A DNA stretch of 15,705 bases, taken from Elusimicrobiota bacterium (lineage in GTDB: Bacteria > Elusimicrobiota > Elusimicrobia > UBA1565 > JACRDR01). Shown here in pieces: positions 1-7,270 of the stretch. Each line of letters begins with the position of its first letter. The stretch's first letter is position 1. The position numbers and the translations under genes were made by a program. Location of the stretch: contig JACQPI010000143.1 in assembly GCA_016207585.1 (NCBI GenBank), positions 1 to 15,705 of the forward strand, in the 5' to 3' direction. Under the pieces are notes generated by a model. It searched no databases. It had not been told where the DNA came from and saw only the letters and a program-made list of their open reading frames with translations.

Positions 1-939
1 CGCGAGGCGGGGGCCGACGCGGTCCAGGAGTTGGCATTCACCCTGGCGGACGGGATGGACTATGCCCGGCGGCTGGCGGCGCGCGGCCTGCCGGTGGACG
101 ACTTCGCCCCCCATCTCTCGTTTTTCTTCGATGTCCATAACTATTTTTTCGAGGAGATCGCCAAGCTTCGCTCGGCCCGCCGGATCTGGGCCCGCTTTAT
201 GAGGGAGGAGATGAAGGCGTCGCGGGAGATTTCGTGGATGCTGCCGATGCACTGCCAGACGGCCGGGGTCACCCTGACGGCGCAGCAGCCCCTCAACAAC
301 CTCGTCCGCGTTTCCTATCAGGCGCTGGCGGCCGTTCTGGGAGGGACGCAGAGCCTCCACACCAACTCCTTCGACGAGGCCTTGGCGCTGCCGGCCGACG
401 AGGCGGTGACGCTGGCGCTGCGGACCCAGCAGATCCTCGCCTGCGAATCGGGCGTCACCGACACCGTCGACCCTTTCGGCGGATCGTATTATCTCGAAGC
501 GATGACCAACGAGGTGGAGGGGCGGGCCTCGGCATTGATCGCCCGCATCGAGGCCCTCGGAGGCGTCGTGGCCGCGATCGAGGCGGGCTTTTTCCATCGC
601 GAGATCGCGGAAACCGCCTATCGCTATGAGATGGCGGTCAACGGAGGCCGCCGCAAGATCGTCGGGCTCAACGCGTTCGCCTCGGCGGCGAAAAAGCCTC
701 CTATCCTGAAGATACATGGGACGGTGGAGAAGAAGCAGATTCAGCGCCTTAAGGCGCTGCGCAAGAGCCGCGACAACGCGACCGTCGCGCGCGGCCTCAG
801 GCGCGTGGAGGAAGAGGCGCGGGGCGGCGCGAACCTGATGCCGCCCATCCTCGAGTGCGTGAAGGCGTACGCCACCTTGGGCGAGATCGTCAAGGCCTTG
901 CAGTCGGTGTTTGGCGAGTATCCGGCGATTCGAGGGTGA
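1..939 (+). CDS. Methylmalonyl-CoA mutase-type acyl-CoA mutase, large (catalytic) subunit, 5'-truncated by the window edge
   Basis: The frame is open from base 1 with no start in context, so this is the last 312 codons of a longer gene. The family rearranges the carbon skeleton of methylmalonyl-CoA or related acyl-CoAs (e.g. isobutyryl/ethylmalonyl types) by an adenosylcobalamin radical mechanism. The signature MHCQTAG (window residues 83-89) carries the His equivalent to His244 of the Propionibacterium enzyme; further conserved blocks are TAQQPLNN, GGTQSLHTNSFDEALALP and VDPFGGSYYLE. The protein ends about 30 residues after a KALRKSRDN block, as stand-alone catalytic chains do, and there is no DxHxxG cobalamin-binding domain; that subunit must be encoded elsewhere, because the next genes are unrelated. 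Family assignment is firm; the exact acyl-CoA substrate cannot be told from this fragment. No terminator is visible in the 68 nt that follow. Confidence 0.93.
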   Translation, partial: REAGADAVQELAFTLADGMDYARRLAARGLPVDDFAPHLSFFFDVHNYFFEEIAKLRSARRIWARFMREEMKASREISWMLPMHCQTAGVTLTAQQPLNNLVRVSYQALAAVLGGTQSLHTNSFDEALALPADEAVTLALRTQQILACESGVTDTVDPFGGSYYLEAMTNEVEGRASALIARIEALGGVVAAIEAGFFHREIAETAYRYEMAVNGGRRKIVGLNAFASAAKKPPILKIHGTVEKKQIQRLKALRKSRDNATVARGLRRVEEEARGGANLMPPILECVKAYATLGEIVKALQSVFGEYPAIRG

Positions 940-1007
940 GCGGCGCCGGCTCGCTCGGCGGGATGTGAGGCTCGGCGGCCGGAATGAGGATATTGTCAGG
1001 AGGGAAA

Positions 1008-1505
1008 ATGCTACGAACAAGCGGATGGTTTTTGGCGGCGGTGTTGCTGTCGGGCGCGGTCTCACCGTGTCTCGGCGACCCGGACATTCGGCGGATGAAG
1101 CGGCATCTCGACTTGAAGCCGGAGCAAAAAGAGAAGATACAGGGGATCCTCAAGGAATATCAGCCGCGGATGCGCGACCTTCATGATCGCTTGCGGGCCC
1201 TGATGAAAGAGAAGCAAGGCATCATGCAGGAACGGCGGGAGAAGATTCGCTCCGTTCTTACGGATGAGCAAAGGCGGCGCTTTGACGAAATGAAAGATCG
1301 CCGCCGTCCTCGCGGCGAGCCGTCGCATCCTCAAAAGGACCTGCACCCCAAGGAGCGCGGCGGCCCTGCCGACCACGACGAGGACGAAACGGAGGATTCA
1401 AGCGAGCCTTGGTGGCATAAGGAAGATGGCGATGAGCCGGGCCGCCGCATGAGGAAGGATCTGCCCCCTCCGGAGATGTGGCAGGAGCCCAAAGAGCGGC
1501 CTTGA
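1008..1505 (+). CDS. Small exported LTxxQ/Spy-CpxP-like protein
   Basis: A 165-residue protein with an N-terminal signal peptide (basic start, hydrophobic residues 7-18, likely cleavage after CLG at 21-23). The mature part is a charged helical region with two LTxxQ-type motifs, LKPEQ (36-40) and LTDEQ (84-88), joined by a helix rich in Arg, Lys and Glu; this is the arrangement of Spy/CpxP-type periplasmic chaperones and metal- or stress-responsive sensors. The C-terminal third (about 100-165) is low-complexity, rich in Pro, Asp, Glu, Arg and His, and probably disordered. I chose ATG 1008 because AGGAGGG (998-1004) lies just before it and because it puts the signal peptide at the N terminus; an in-frame ATG at 984 would add eight residues. 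The gene ends directly against thpR (TGA then GTG), suggesting coupled translation. A role in envelope stress is inferred from the family. Confidence 0.72.
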   Translation: MLRTSGWFLAAVLLSGAVSPCLGDPDIRRMKRHLDLKPEQKEKIQGILKEYQPRMRDLHDRLRALMKEKQGIMQERREKIRSVLTDEQRRRFDEMKDRRRPRGEPSHPQKDLHPKERGGPADHDEDETEDSSEPWWHKEDGDEPGRRMRKDLPPPEMWQEPKERP

Positions 1506-2105
1506 GTGCGCCTCTTCATAGCGATTCGCTTGGATCCCGACGCCGCGCAATACCTTCGCTCGCTTAGGACTGCGCTGGAGCCCCATCTCCCGCGCGCTCG
1601 TTGGGTGGACCCGGAAAACGGCCACTTGACCCTGGCGTTCTTGGGCGAGTTCCATGAAAGCAAGGTGCCGCAGATCGCCAAGCTCCTCGAGGAGCGATGC
1701 GGCGGCCGTCCCTCCTTCGGGTTGTCCCTGCGGGGGATCGGCGCCTTCCCATCCTGGGAAGCCGCCCGCGTCGTTTGGCTGGGGATCGAGGAAGGATCGC
1801 GTGAGATGATTCAAATCGAGAGGCTCCTGAGAGAAGGTTTGGAGCGTTTGGACATCTCACTGGAATCCCGCGCATATCATCCCCACCTGACGTTGTGCCG
1901 GATTCGAGCGTCGCAAAAGACCGGGGCGTTTCATCGAGCGGCGGATCGGTGGTCGGCCGAGAACCCGGAGCCATGGACGATGGAGGCGCGCCGCGTGGAA
2001 CTCTTCGAGAGCCGCCTGAGCCCGCAGGGCCCCGGCTATCGCTCGCTCGCCGCCGTTGAACTTTCGGGGGGCGCCGCGGAAAGGGTCCGGCCGCCTCGCC
2101 CATGA
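1506..2105 (+). CDS. thpR: RNA 2',3'-cyclic phosphodiesterase (2'-5' RNA ligase family)
   Basis: A 199-residue member of the 2H phosphoesterase superfamily, close to the usual family length of about 180-190. It starts MRLFIAI, typical of ThpR, and has both catalytic HxTx motifs: HLTL at 40-43 (followed by AFLGE) and HLTL at 127-130 (in HPHLTLCR). The C-terminal block VELFESRLSPQGPGY matches the family's end. ThpR enzymes open 2',3'-cyclic phosphates at RNA ends and can reversibly make 2'-5' links; the enzyme is cytoplasmic and its physiological substrate is not settled. The start is GTG 1506, immediately after the previous stop, and the stop overlaps the mltG start (ATGA at 2102-2105), so the three genes are probably cotranscribed. 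The last 12 residues (Arg/Pro-rich) extend past the conserved fold. Confidence 0.92.
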   Translation: MRLFIAIRLDPDAAQYLRSLRTALEPHLPRARWVDPENGHLTLAFLGEFHESKVPQIAKLLEERCGGRPSFGLSLRGIGAFPSWEAARVVWLGIEEGSREMIQIERLLREGLERLDISLESRAYHPHLTLCRIRASQKTGAFHRAADRWSAENPEPWTMEARRVELFESRLSPQGPGYRSLAAVELSGGAAERVRPPRP

Positions 2106-3100
2106 CTCCGAGACATCGCGCGATCGCCCAGGGTGCCCGCGTCCCGCGAGGTTGGCGGGCGCCGCGCGCGCGGCGGGCTGCCATGGTCCTTGCCGCGTTG
2201 GTCGCGGCGGCATGGTTCTTCCGCTCCGGCTCCGTGGTGGAGGTTGAAATCCCAGCGGGGCAATCGGCCGGGGAGATCGCCTCGCTCCTGCGCCGATACG
2301 GGGTGCTTTCTTATTCCCAAGGGTTCAAGGCGCTTGCTTCGTTGACCGGGCTGGACCGCGACCTCAAGCCCGGCGTGTACCGGCTCCGGCGCCATATGAC
2401 CTCGATCGACGCCTTGTTGCGCCTGACCCGCTACAAGCCCGAATACGCCAAGATCGTCGTCCCGGAGGGATTTTGCGCGCGCCAGATCGCGGAGCGCTTG
2501 GAAGCCAACGGGGTGACCTCGGCCGGCGCCTTCATGGAGTATGCCCAAGCACATCGCTTGGAGGGATACTTATTCCCGACGACCTACTACTTCAACCGCG
2601 GCATGAAGGCGGAGGACGTAGCGCAGCATATGGTGAGGGAATTCCGGAAGGTGGTCGAACCGGATGCCCGGGCCGTCGTCCATCGCCTAAATTTCGATCA
2701 AATCGTCATCCTCGCCTCGATCCTCGAGCGGGAAGCGGTCCAGGCGGAGGAAAAACCCATGATCGCCGCGGTGTACCTCAACCGCCTGGCCAAGCGCAAG
2801 CCTTTGGAGGCGGACCCGACCGTCCAATACGCGCTGGGCCACTGGAAAAAAGGGCTGACCTTGAAGGACCTGCAGGTCGTGTCGCCGTACAACACCTATG
2901 CCCACTACGGGCTGCCGCCGGGCCCCATCTGCTCGCCCGGGCTCGACTCGATCCGCGCGGTGCTCCAGCCCGCCCGAACCGACGCCATTTATTTCGTGGC
3001 GGACAACACGGGCGGACACACTTTCAACGCGACCTACGAGGAACACCTTAAGGCCAAACAGAAAGCCAAGCGGGAACGTCAGCGAAAGTCGCTGCCGTAG
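2102..3100 (+). CDS. mltG: Endolytic peptidoglycan transglycosylase MltG (YceG family)
   Basis: A 332-residue protein, near the family's usual 330-350. A basic N terminus (about 1-27) precedes one membrane segment (about 28-41), then a LysM-like part and the catalytic YceG domain. Hallmarks are VVPEGF (119-124), EGYLFPTTYYF (154-164), ILASILEREA (203-212) with the presumed catalytic Glu209 (equivalent to Glu218 of E. coli), EADPTVQYALG (236-246), SPYNTY...GLPPGPI..PG (261-280) and the final YFVA..TGGHTF..TYEEH block. MltG cuts nascent glycan strands at the inner membrane and helps set their length. The start overlaps the thpR stop in ATGA; a second possible start, ATG 2183, would drop most of the basic tail. 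The gene ends 25 nt from the convergent PorV-like gene, and I see no hairpin with a T run between them. Confidence 0.96.
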   Translation: MTPRHRAIAQGARVPRGWRAPRARRAAMVLAALVAAAWFFRSGSVVEVEIPAGQSAGEIASLLRRYGVLSYSQGFKALASLTGLDRDLKPGVYRLRRHMTSIDALLRLTRYKPEYAKIVVPEGFCARQIAERLEANGVTSAGAFMEYAQAHRLEGYLFPTTYYFNRGMKAEDVAQHMVREFRKVVEPDARAVVHRLNFDQIVILASILEREAVQAEEKPMIAAVYLNRLAKRKPLEADPTVQYALGHWKKGLTLKDLQVVSPYNTYAHYGLPPGPICSPGLDSIRAVLQPARTDAIYFVADNTGGHTFNATYEEHLKAKQKAKRERQRKSLP

Positions 3101-3125
3101 GTTTTGTCTAAAAATCAGCCGGTTT

Positions 3126-4376
3126 CTATTGTCCGCGGAGCTCGAGGGTCTCGAGCGGCGTGCCGTAGCTGACGCGCACGATCTTGGGCGGGGTCGTTTC
3201 GGCCCGGCCGTCCTTGTCGGTGACCGTCAGGGTGTAGGTGTAGTTGCCGGGCGCCACCGCGTTGCCCGACTCGGTGGTCCCGTCCCACTGGAGCTCGGCG
3301 GGCGGCTGGCCGCTTCCGCGGATGGAGCGGACGACGAACTGGTTTTGGTTTTTGATCTGGAGGTTCCAGGAGTAGATCTTGCGGTCGGCGTCCACGCGGA
3401 TGGACATCGTCGTGTTCTTGCGGATGCCCACGGGCGAGAAGACGGTCGGGTTGGCGATGATGGAGACGGCATAGCCTCCCCAGGAGAAGCTCATGCCGAA
3501 GCGGTTGCTGGCGCCGGCCTGGCCGTTGGAGGCGGCGTAGTCGAGGGCGGTGCGGCCCCAGAGATAGCCCATCCCGAGGCTGAACTCTTGGTTGTTGAAG
3601 TCGAAGCCGCCGCGCAGCCGCAATACCTGCCATAGGGTCCCTTCCACCCCCATGCGCCATTGAAGGGCCTGCGGGACGCTCAAGGTTTTAGATGTATCCA
3701 GGGTTAGGGCCAGACGGTCCCGGAAGAGCCGGGTAGCGACTCCGGCCGTCATGCTGCGGGGAAATTGGTCGCTTCCAGTGGCGTAATTGAGCGTGGGCGC
3801 GATCATGTTCTCCAGCTTGAGGCCCACCCGGACGTTGTGGGTGAGGCGCATGAGCCCGCCCAGGTCGAGGCCCCAGCCGCTGGCGGAGGCCCCGGCGAAA
3901 CTCTGCTGGGAGAACTTGAAGGTTCCGCCTACCGACAAGGGGCGCAGGACGTTGATTCCGTAGCCCAGGAAGAAGGTTTGTTGAAGATCGTCGAAGGAGC
4001 CGACCTCGCGGTTGAATTCGTCCGTTTGCTTGAGGGATCCGGACGCGAACCGCGCGTAGCCCAGGCCGATGCCTCCCCAGCGGTAGATCGGCTGCGCATA
4101 GCTGATGTAGTCGAGCTTCGCCTCCTCCACGGTCTGGGTGTGCATGAAGCTGATAATGTTGGGGCGCAGAAGGCCCAGCCCGGCCGGGTTGTAGACGACG
4201 GCGTCGGTGCCCTCCGCAAGACCCACGAAAGCGCGCCCCATGCCCAATGCCTGGGGGCCGCCCGCGAAGTTGAGATAGGCGCCCGGATGGCCGGCGTCTT
4301 GGGAGTAGGCGACGGAGCCAAAGAGCGCGGTCAATAGCCCCGCGGCTAAGCCGTAGAACGTCGGTAGGGGTTTCAT
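3126..4376 (-). CDS. PorV/PorQ-like outer-membrane beta-barrel with C-terminal FlgD-Ig-like module
   Basis: A 416-residue protein with a signal peptide (cleavage likely near residue 25, ...VAYS/QDAG). The mature start carries the PorV/PorQ (UPF0164-like) signature: GGPQALGMGRAFVGLAEG (39-56) followed by the NPAGL box (63-67). Alternating amphipathic strands fill about 85-305, as in a FadL-like barrel. A second module (about 325-405) looks like a FlgD-type Ig domain, with WDG at 364-366 and WDG-x4-G-x5-G spacing, which typical PorV proteins lack. In Bacteroidota, PorV shuttles type IX secretion cargo to the surface attachment complex; here the role is inferred only. It is the last gene of the long minus-strand operon: its ATG overlaps the stop of the Ig protein (ATGA, 4373-4376), suggesting the two are made and used together. 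Family call is good; function in this organism is unknown. Confidence 0.85.
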   Translation of the reverse strand: MKPLPTFYGLAAGLLTALFGSVAYSQDAGHPGAYLNFAGGPQALGMGRAFVGLAEGTDAVVYNPAGLGLLRPNIISFMHTQTVEEAKLDYISYAQPIYRWGGIGLGYARFASGSLKQTDEFNREVGSFDDLQQTFFLGYGINVLRPLSVGGTFKFSQQSFAGASASGWGLDLGGLMRLTHNVRVGLKLENMIAPTLNYATGSDQFPRSMTAGVATRLFRDRLALTLDTSKTLSVPQALQWRMGVEGTLWQVLRLRGGFDFNNQEFSLGMGYLWGRTALDYAASNGQAGASNRFGMSFSWGGYAVSIIANPTVFSPVGIRKNTTMSIRVDADRKIYSWNLQIKNQNQFVVRSIRGSGQPPAELQWDGTTESGNAVAPGNYTYTLTVTDKDGRAETTPPKIVRVSYGTPLETLELRGQ

Positions 4377-6361
4377 TTTTTAACTCCGAAACGGTACTTG
4401 GTATCCACGACTTTCGCGCCGTTGGCGTTCGCCTCCATGTGGACCACGTAGATGCCGACGGCGACCGTCGTGCCGCGGCCGTTCTTGCCGTCCCACGAGA
4501 CGCGGTTATGGCCCGCCGCGCCGCCGGCGCCGCCGGCGGAGAACGACGCCTTCCAGATTTCCTGCCCGAAAAGATCGGTGATCGTGAGCTTGACCTCGCT
4601 GGCCTGGGCCAGCTTGTATTCGATGGTCAAGGGCCGCTGCGTGATCGTCACGGGGCTCGGGTAGGCCGAGATCGTCGCGTTTCCCAACAAGGAAACCGCT
4701 ATGGGAATGTTCTTCGCTGTGATCGCCGGATAGGCCTGCGCGCTGGCCCTGATATTAACGTCCTCGGAGGCGGTCCCGCTGATGAATGTCAGGCTTGCCT
4801 TGCCGGCGGCGTCCGTCAGCACGAGTTGAGTGAATCCGGGATCGATGCCGTTAAGCGTGCCTTGGGTCCCTGCCGTCTGCTGAACCGCAAGGACCGCGCC
4901 CGCGATGCCGTTGTTGAAGGCATCCACGAGGCCTAGGCTGATGACGGAGGTGCCGAGGGCCCCCAGGGTCGAGGGGGTGGCCGAGCCGGTGATCGCGGAG
5001 GGCGTTCCCGGGAGCACCAGGATCGGCCCGCCGATGGCGCTCGAGCTCGAGAGGTCGACCGGGTTCTCGGCGATGAGCTGTATCCAGATCGTCTGGGCGG
5101 TAGTGTAGCTCTGGGAGATCGTTACGGGATACGAGGATTGGACGATCCCCTGGGGAATCGTGAAGTCGAAGGTCGGGGTGCCCAGCGTTCCCGAGGCCGG
5201 GGAGAAGGTCGTGTTGGATGTCGCGATGAGCGGGATCAGGCGCCCCGAGTATTGCAGGCCGCCGACGTTGGAGATGTTGACGTTGTTGACCACGATGCTC
5301 ATGTTGAAGCTCTGTCCCGCCGTCACCACGCTCGGGACGGTGAGCTGGTAGTAGCCCGGGTTCTGGGTCGGCGGCGGAGGCGGCGGGTCGCTGCCGCCCG
5401 CGCAGGTGCTGATATAGATCGAGACTACGCTCGATGTGATACCGGGATCGGTGACGTCGCTGGCCGTGATCGAGATCGTGCTGTTGCAGATGGAGGAGCT
5501 GATCACCGTCGCGAAGGCGTTGCGGAAGCCTTCCGTCATGGCGCCCTGGAAGGGGCTGATGCTGATGCCGGCCGCGTTGGAGGCGGTGAACTGGACCGTG
5601 TCGCTTTCCGAAGAGCCGGTCTTGTTGTCGAAGATACGGTTCCAGTAGGCGTCCGTCATGCGGACTTCCAACGTGAACTGCTCGCCGATGGACTGGGCCG
5701 AAACGGCTCCCGTGGAGCCCTGCTGGCTGGCGGGCACGTAGCTCTGCAGGGGCGCGGTCAAAAGGAGCTTCTGGGCCGTGTTGTGCCATCCTAAATAGGA
5801 CGTGCCGTTGCCCGGCTTGGTGCCGTCCGGAAGCGTCGCGCGAAGGATAAGGTCCCCGTTTTGCTGCGGGTTGCTGGGGGATTGGTTGAAGTCCTGGGGA
5901 TCGCGCGTGGCGTAGTAGAAGCAGAGCTGGGTGCTCAGGTCCCCGCCCGCGCCGAACGTATAGACTCCGTTGGTCATCGTCACGGTGATCGAGGAGAGGC
6001 CCAGCTGGTTGGAGGTGCCGATCGAGCTGAATTGGGAAATACCCGGCGCCGCCTCCAAAAGATTGCCATTTTGATAATTGATGAGCCACTGGGTGATGAC
6101 GGCGTTTCCATTGTAGGAGGTGACGGTGTTGCCGGTGGAGTCCCTGGCGATGACCGCTATCTGCTGGCAGGCGCCCGCGAAGACGGCGTAGGGGTGCGAG
6201 CCGCTCTTGGTGCCCGGCGCCACCGGGGAGAACTCGAAGTGATCGACCGTCTGCGCCGACGCCGGCGCGGAAAACATGGGGAGGTTCGCCAGCGCGGCAA
6301 TCGCGGCATAGCTCAGACGCTGGAGCATTTTTGGATGAAACCGTCCGTGTTTTAGTGTCAT
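4373..6361 (-). CDS. Exported Ig-like repeat protein with C-terminal FlgD-Ig/T9SS-CTD-like domain
   Basis: A 662-residue secreted protein. A long signal peptide ends near residue 36 (APASA/QTVD). Two Ig-like regions follow (about 38-135 and 195-318), with one Cys pair in or near each (65/147 and 292/320), then a Pro run (326-331) as a linker, a further beta-rich segment (about 337-450), a Big_1/invasin-like Ig domain (about 455-556, with LVDAFNNGIAGA and LTDAAGKASLTF), and a final domain 562-662. That last domain has the pattern of FlgD-Ig and type IX secretion sorting domains: YPSPV at the start, TITDLFGQEIW, WDG (623-625) and VGIYVVHMEA. The composition (Ser, Thr, Ala, Gly, Asn) is typical of surface or adhesin-like proteins. 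It overlaps both neighbours by ATGA, so it is encoded as a unit with the OmpA-like protein and the PorV-like barrel. Being cargo or a passenger of that barrel is inference. Confidence 0.82.
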   Translation of the reverse strand: MTLKHGRFHPKMLQRLSYAAIAALANLPMFSAPASAQTVDHFEFSPVAPGTKSGSHPYAVFAGACQQIAVIARDSTGNTVTSYNGNAVITQWLINYQNGNLLEAAPGISQFSSIGTSNQLGLSSITVTMTNGVYTFGAGGDLSTQLCFYYATRDPQDFNQSPSNPQQNGDLILRATLPDGTKPGNGTSYLGWHNTAQKLLLTAPLQSYVPASQQGSTGAVSAQSIGEQFTLEVRMTDAYWNRIFDNKTGSSESDTVQFTASNAAGISISPFQGAMTEGFRNAFATVISSSICNSTISITASDVTDPGITSSVVSIYISTCAGGSDPPPPPPTQNPGYYQLTVPSVVTAGQSFNMSIVVNNVNISNVGGLQYSGRLIPLIATSNTTFSPASGTLGTPTFDFTIPQGIVQSSYPVTISQSYTTAQTIWIQLIAENPVDLSSSSAIGGPILVLPGTPSAITGSATPSTLGALGTSVISLGLVDAFNNGIAGAVLAVQQTAGTQGTLNGIDPGFTQLVLTDAAGKASLTFISGTASEDVNIRASAQAYPAITAKNIPIAVSLLGNATISAYPSPVTITQRPLTIEYKLAQASEVKLTITDLFGQEIWKASFSAGGAGGAAGHNRVSWDGKNGRGTTVAVGIYVVHMEANANGAKVVDTKYRFGVKK

Positions 6362-7269
6362 AGTTTCGCTCGTATTTCCGTCCTCATGTACCCGTCTTCT
6401 TCGACCGTGACTCCGCGCGCCGAGATGTCCCTTTCCCTCAGATGCAGCGTGTCGCCCAGGTACTTGCGGATGAGCTCGGCCTGGCGCAATGCCAACTCCC
6501 CATCCAAACTGTAGACGCCGACCGCGATGTCATTGTCGAGGTGCTTGCGCAGGAGGTCGCGCACCTCGCGCATGAGGCTTTTGCCTTCGGCTGAAAAAGC
6601 GTGCCCCGCGGTGAAGAGACGGTCCGTGACGATCGAAATGGTGAAGCTGCGCCCCTGTTCATGGACGAAGCTGGCCACCCGCACCGTCTTGCCGGAGATG
6701 TAGGTCGGGACGCTGGCTAGGTCGAGGAGTTGCAATGAGTAGGCGTAGGGGTGCCCCACTTGGATGGGATATCCCTTCGTTCCGAGGCCGTCCCATTCCA
6801 GGTGCGTGGGGAGGCGGCCCTTGCCCTTTCTCATGAAGAAGACTTTTCCCTTATCGTCGGTGATGATGAGGCGCCAATGGTCCAGGATCAAGCGGGGCGG
6901 CACCTTCAAGTTCAGGGATAGGACCGGCGGCCGGACCAGCCGGTGGTTCCAGGGGGAGTAGATCATGTCCGATTCCAGCCGGGGCGGGAGGAAGATCGGG
7001 AAGTTTATGGAAAACTTGCTCTCGGGGCTGGAGGGATTCACGCTTTGCAGCCGCTGGGTCAGCGCGTCTCCCACGGGGCGGCTGGGGTCGACCTTGGGTA
7101 TGAACACGGGCTTGTCGCCCTTCATTTGGATGCGGGAGACGCCTTCGATGAGCACGGGCTTGAGCTCCCCTTCGCCGGACGGCGTCTTGGCGGCCCGCGC
7201 GCTGAAGCCCAGGAAAACAAGCCCTGTCGCAGCCAGAACCAATACGTGCGAGTTGCGCAAAATTCTCAT
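6358..7269 (-). CDS. Exported protein with FlgD-Ig-like module and degenerate OmpA-like C-terminal domain
   Basis: A 303-residue protein. The start at 7269 is preferred over an upstream in-frame start because GGAGG lies just ahead of it and a clear signal peptide follows (hydrophobic 8-22, cleavage near ARA, 25-27). Residues 85-125 are Pro-rich with predicted strands. Residues about 130-202 resemble the FlgD-Ig fold, with WDG at 159-161 and WDG-x4-G-x5-G spacing. Residues about 208-303 follow the OmpA/Pal pattern: LFTAGHAFSAEGKSLM corresponds to the usual F-x-S-x-S...L-x-x-x-G-x-x-x-L opening, and the LRQAELIRKYL helix and RGV near the end also fit. The usual GHTD peptidoglycan-binding box is replaced by GVYSLDG (251-257), so binding of diaminopimelate is doubtful. 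The TonB-like stop lies 1 nt upstream; the next gene overlaps by 4 nt. It may link the barrel and Ig proteins to the cell wall or to the TonB-like rod. Confidence 0.75.
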   Translation of the reverse strand: MRILRNSHVLVLAATGLVFLGFSARAAKTPSGEGELKPVLIEGVSRIQMKGDKPVFIPKVDPSRPVGDALTQRLQSVNPSSPESKFSINFPIFLPPRLESDMIYSPWNHRLVRPPVLSLNLKVPPRLILDHWRLIITDDKGKVFFMRKGKGRLPTHLEWDGLGTKGYPIQVGHPYAYSLQLLDLASVPTYISGKTVRVASFVHEQGRSFTISIVTDRLFTAGHAFSAEGKSLMREVRDLLRKHLDNDIAVGVYSLDGELALRQAELIRKYLGDTLHLRERDISARGVTVEEDGYMRTEIRAKL

Positions 7270-7270
7270 T

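Noticed and set aside
984..1007. ATG 984 as start of the Spy-like protein
   Set aside because: ATG 1008 has the AGGAGGG stretch directly upstream and leaves a normal signal peptide; 984 would put extra residues ahead of it.
3101..3125. Shared bidirectional terminator between mltG and the PorV-like gene
   Set aside because: The 25-nt gap has no inverted repeat long enough to form a hairpin.
3126..6361. A canonical type IX secretion locus
   Set aside because: No SprA, GldK/L/M/N, PorU or PorP-type genes are present; only a PorV-like barrel and a CTD-like domain.
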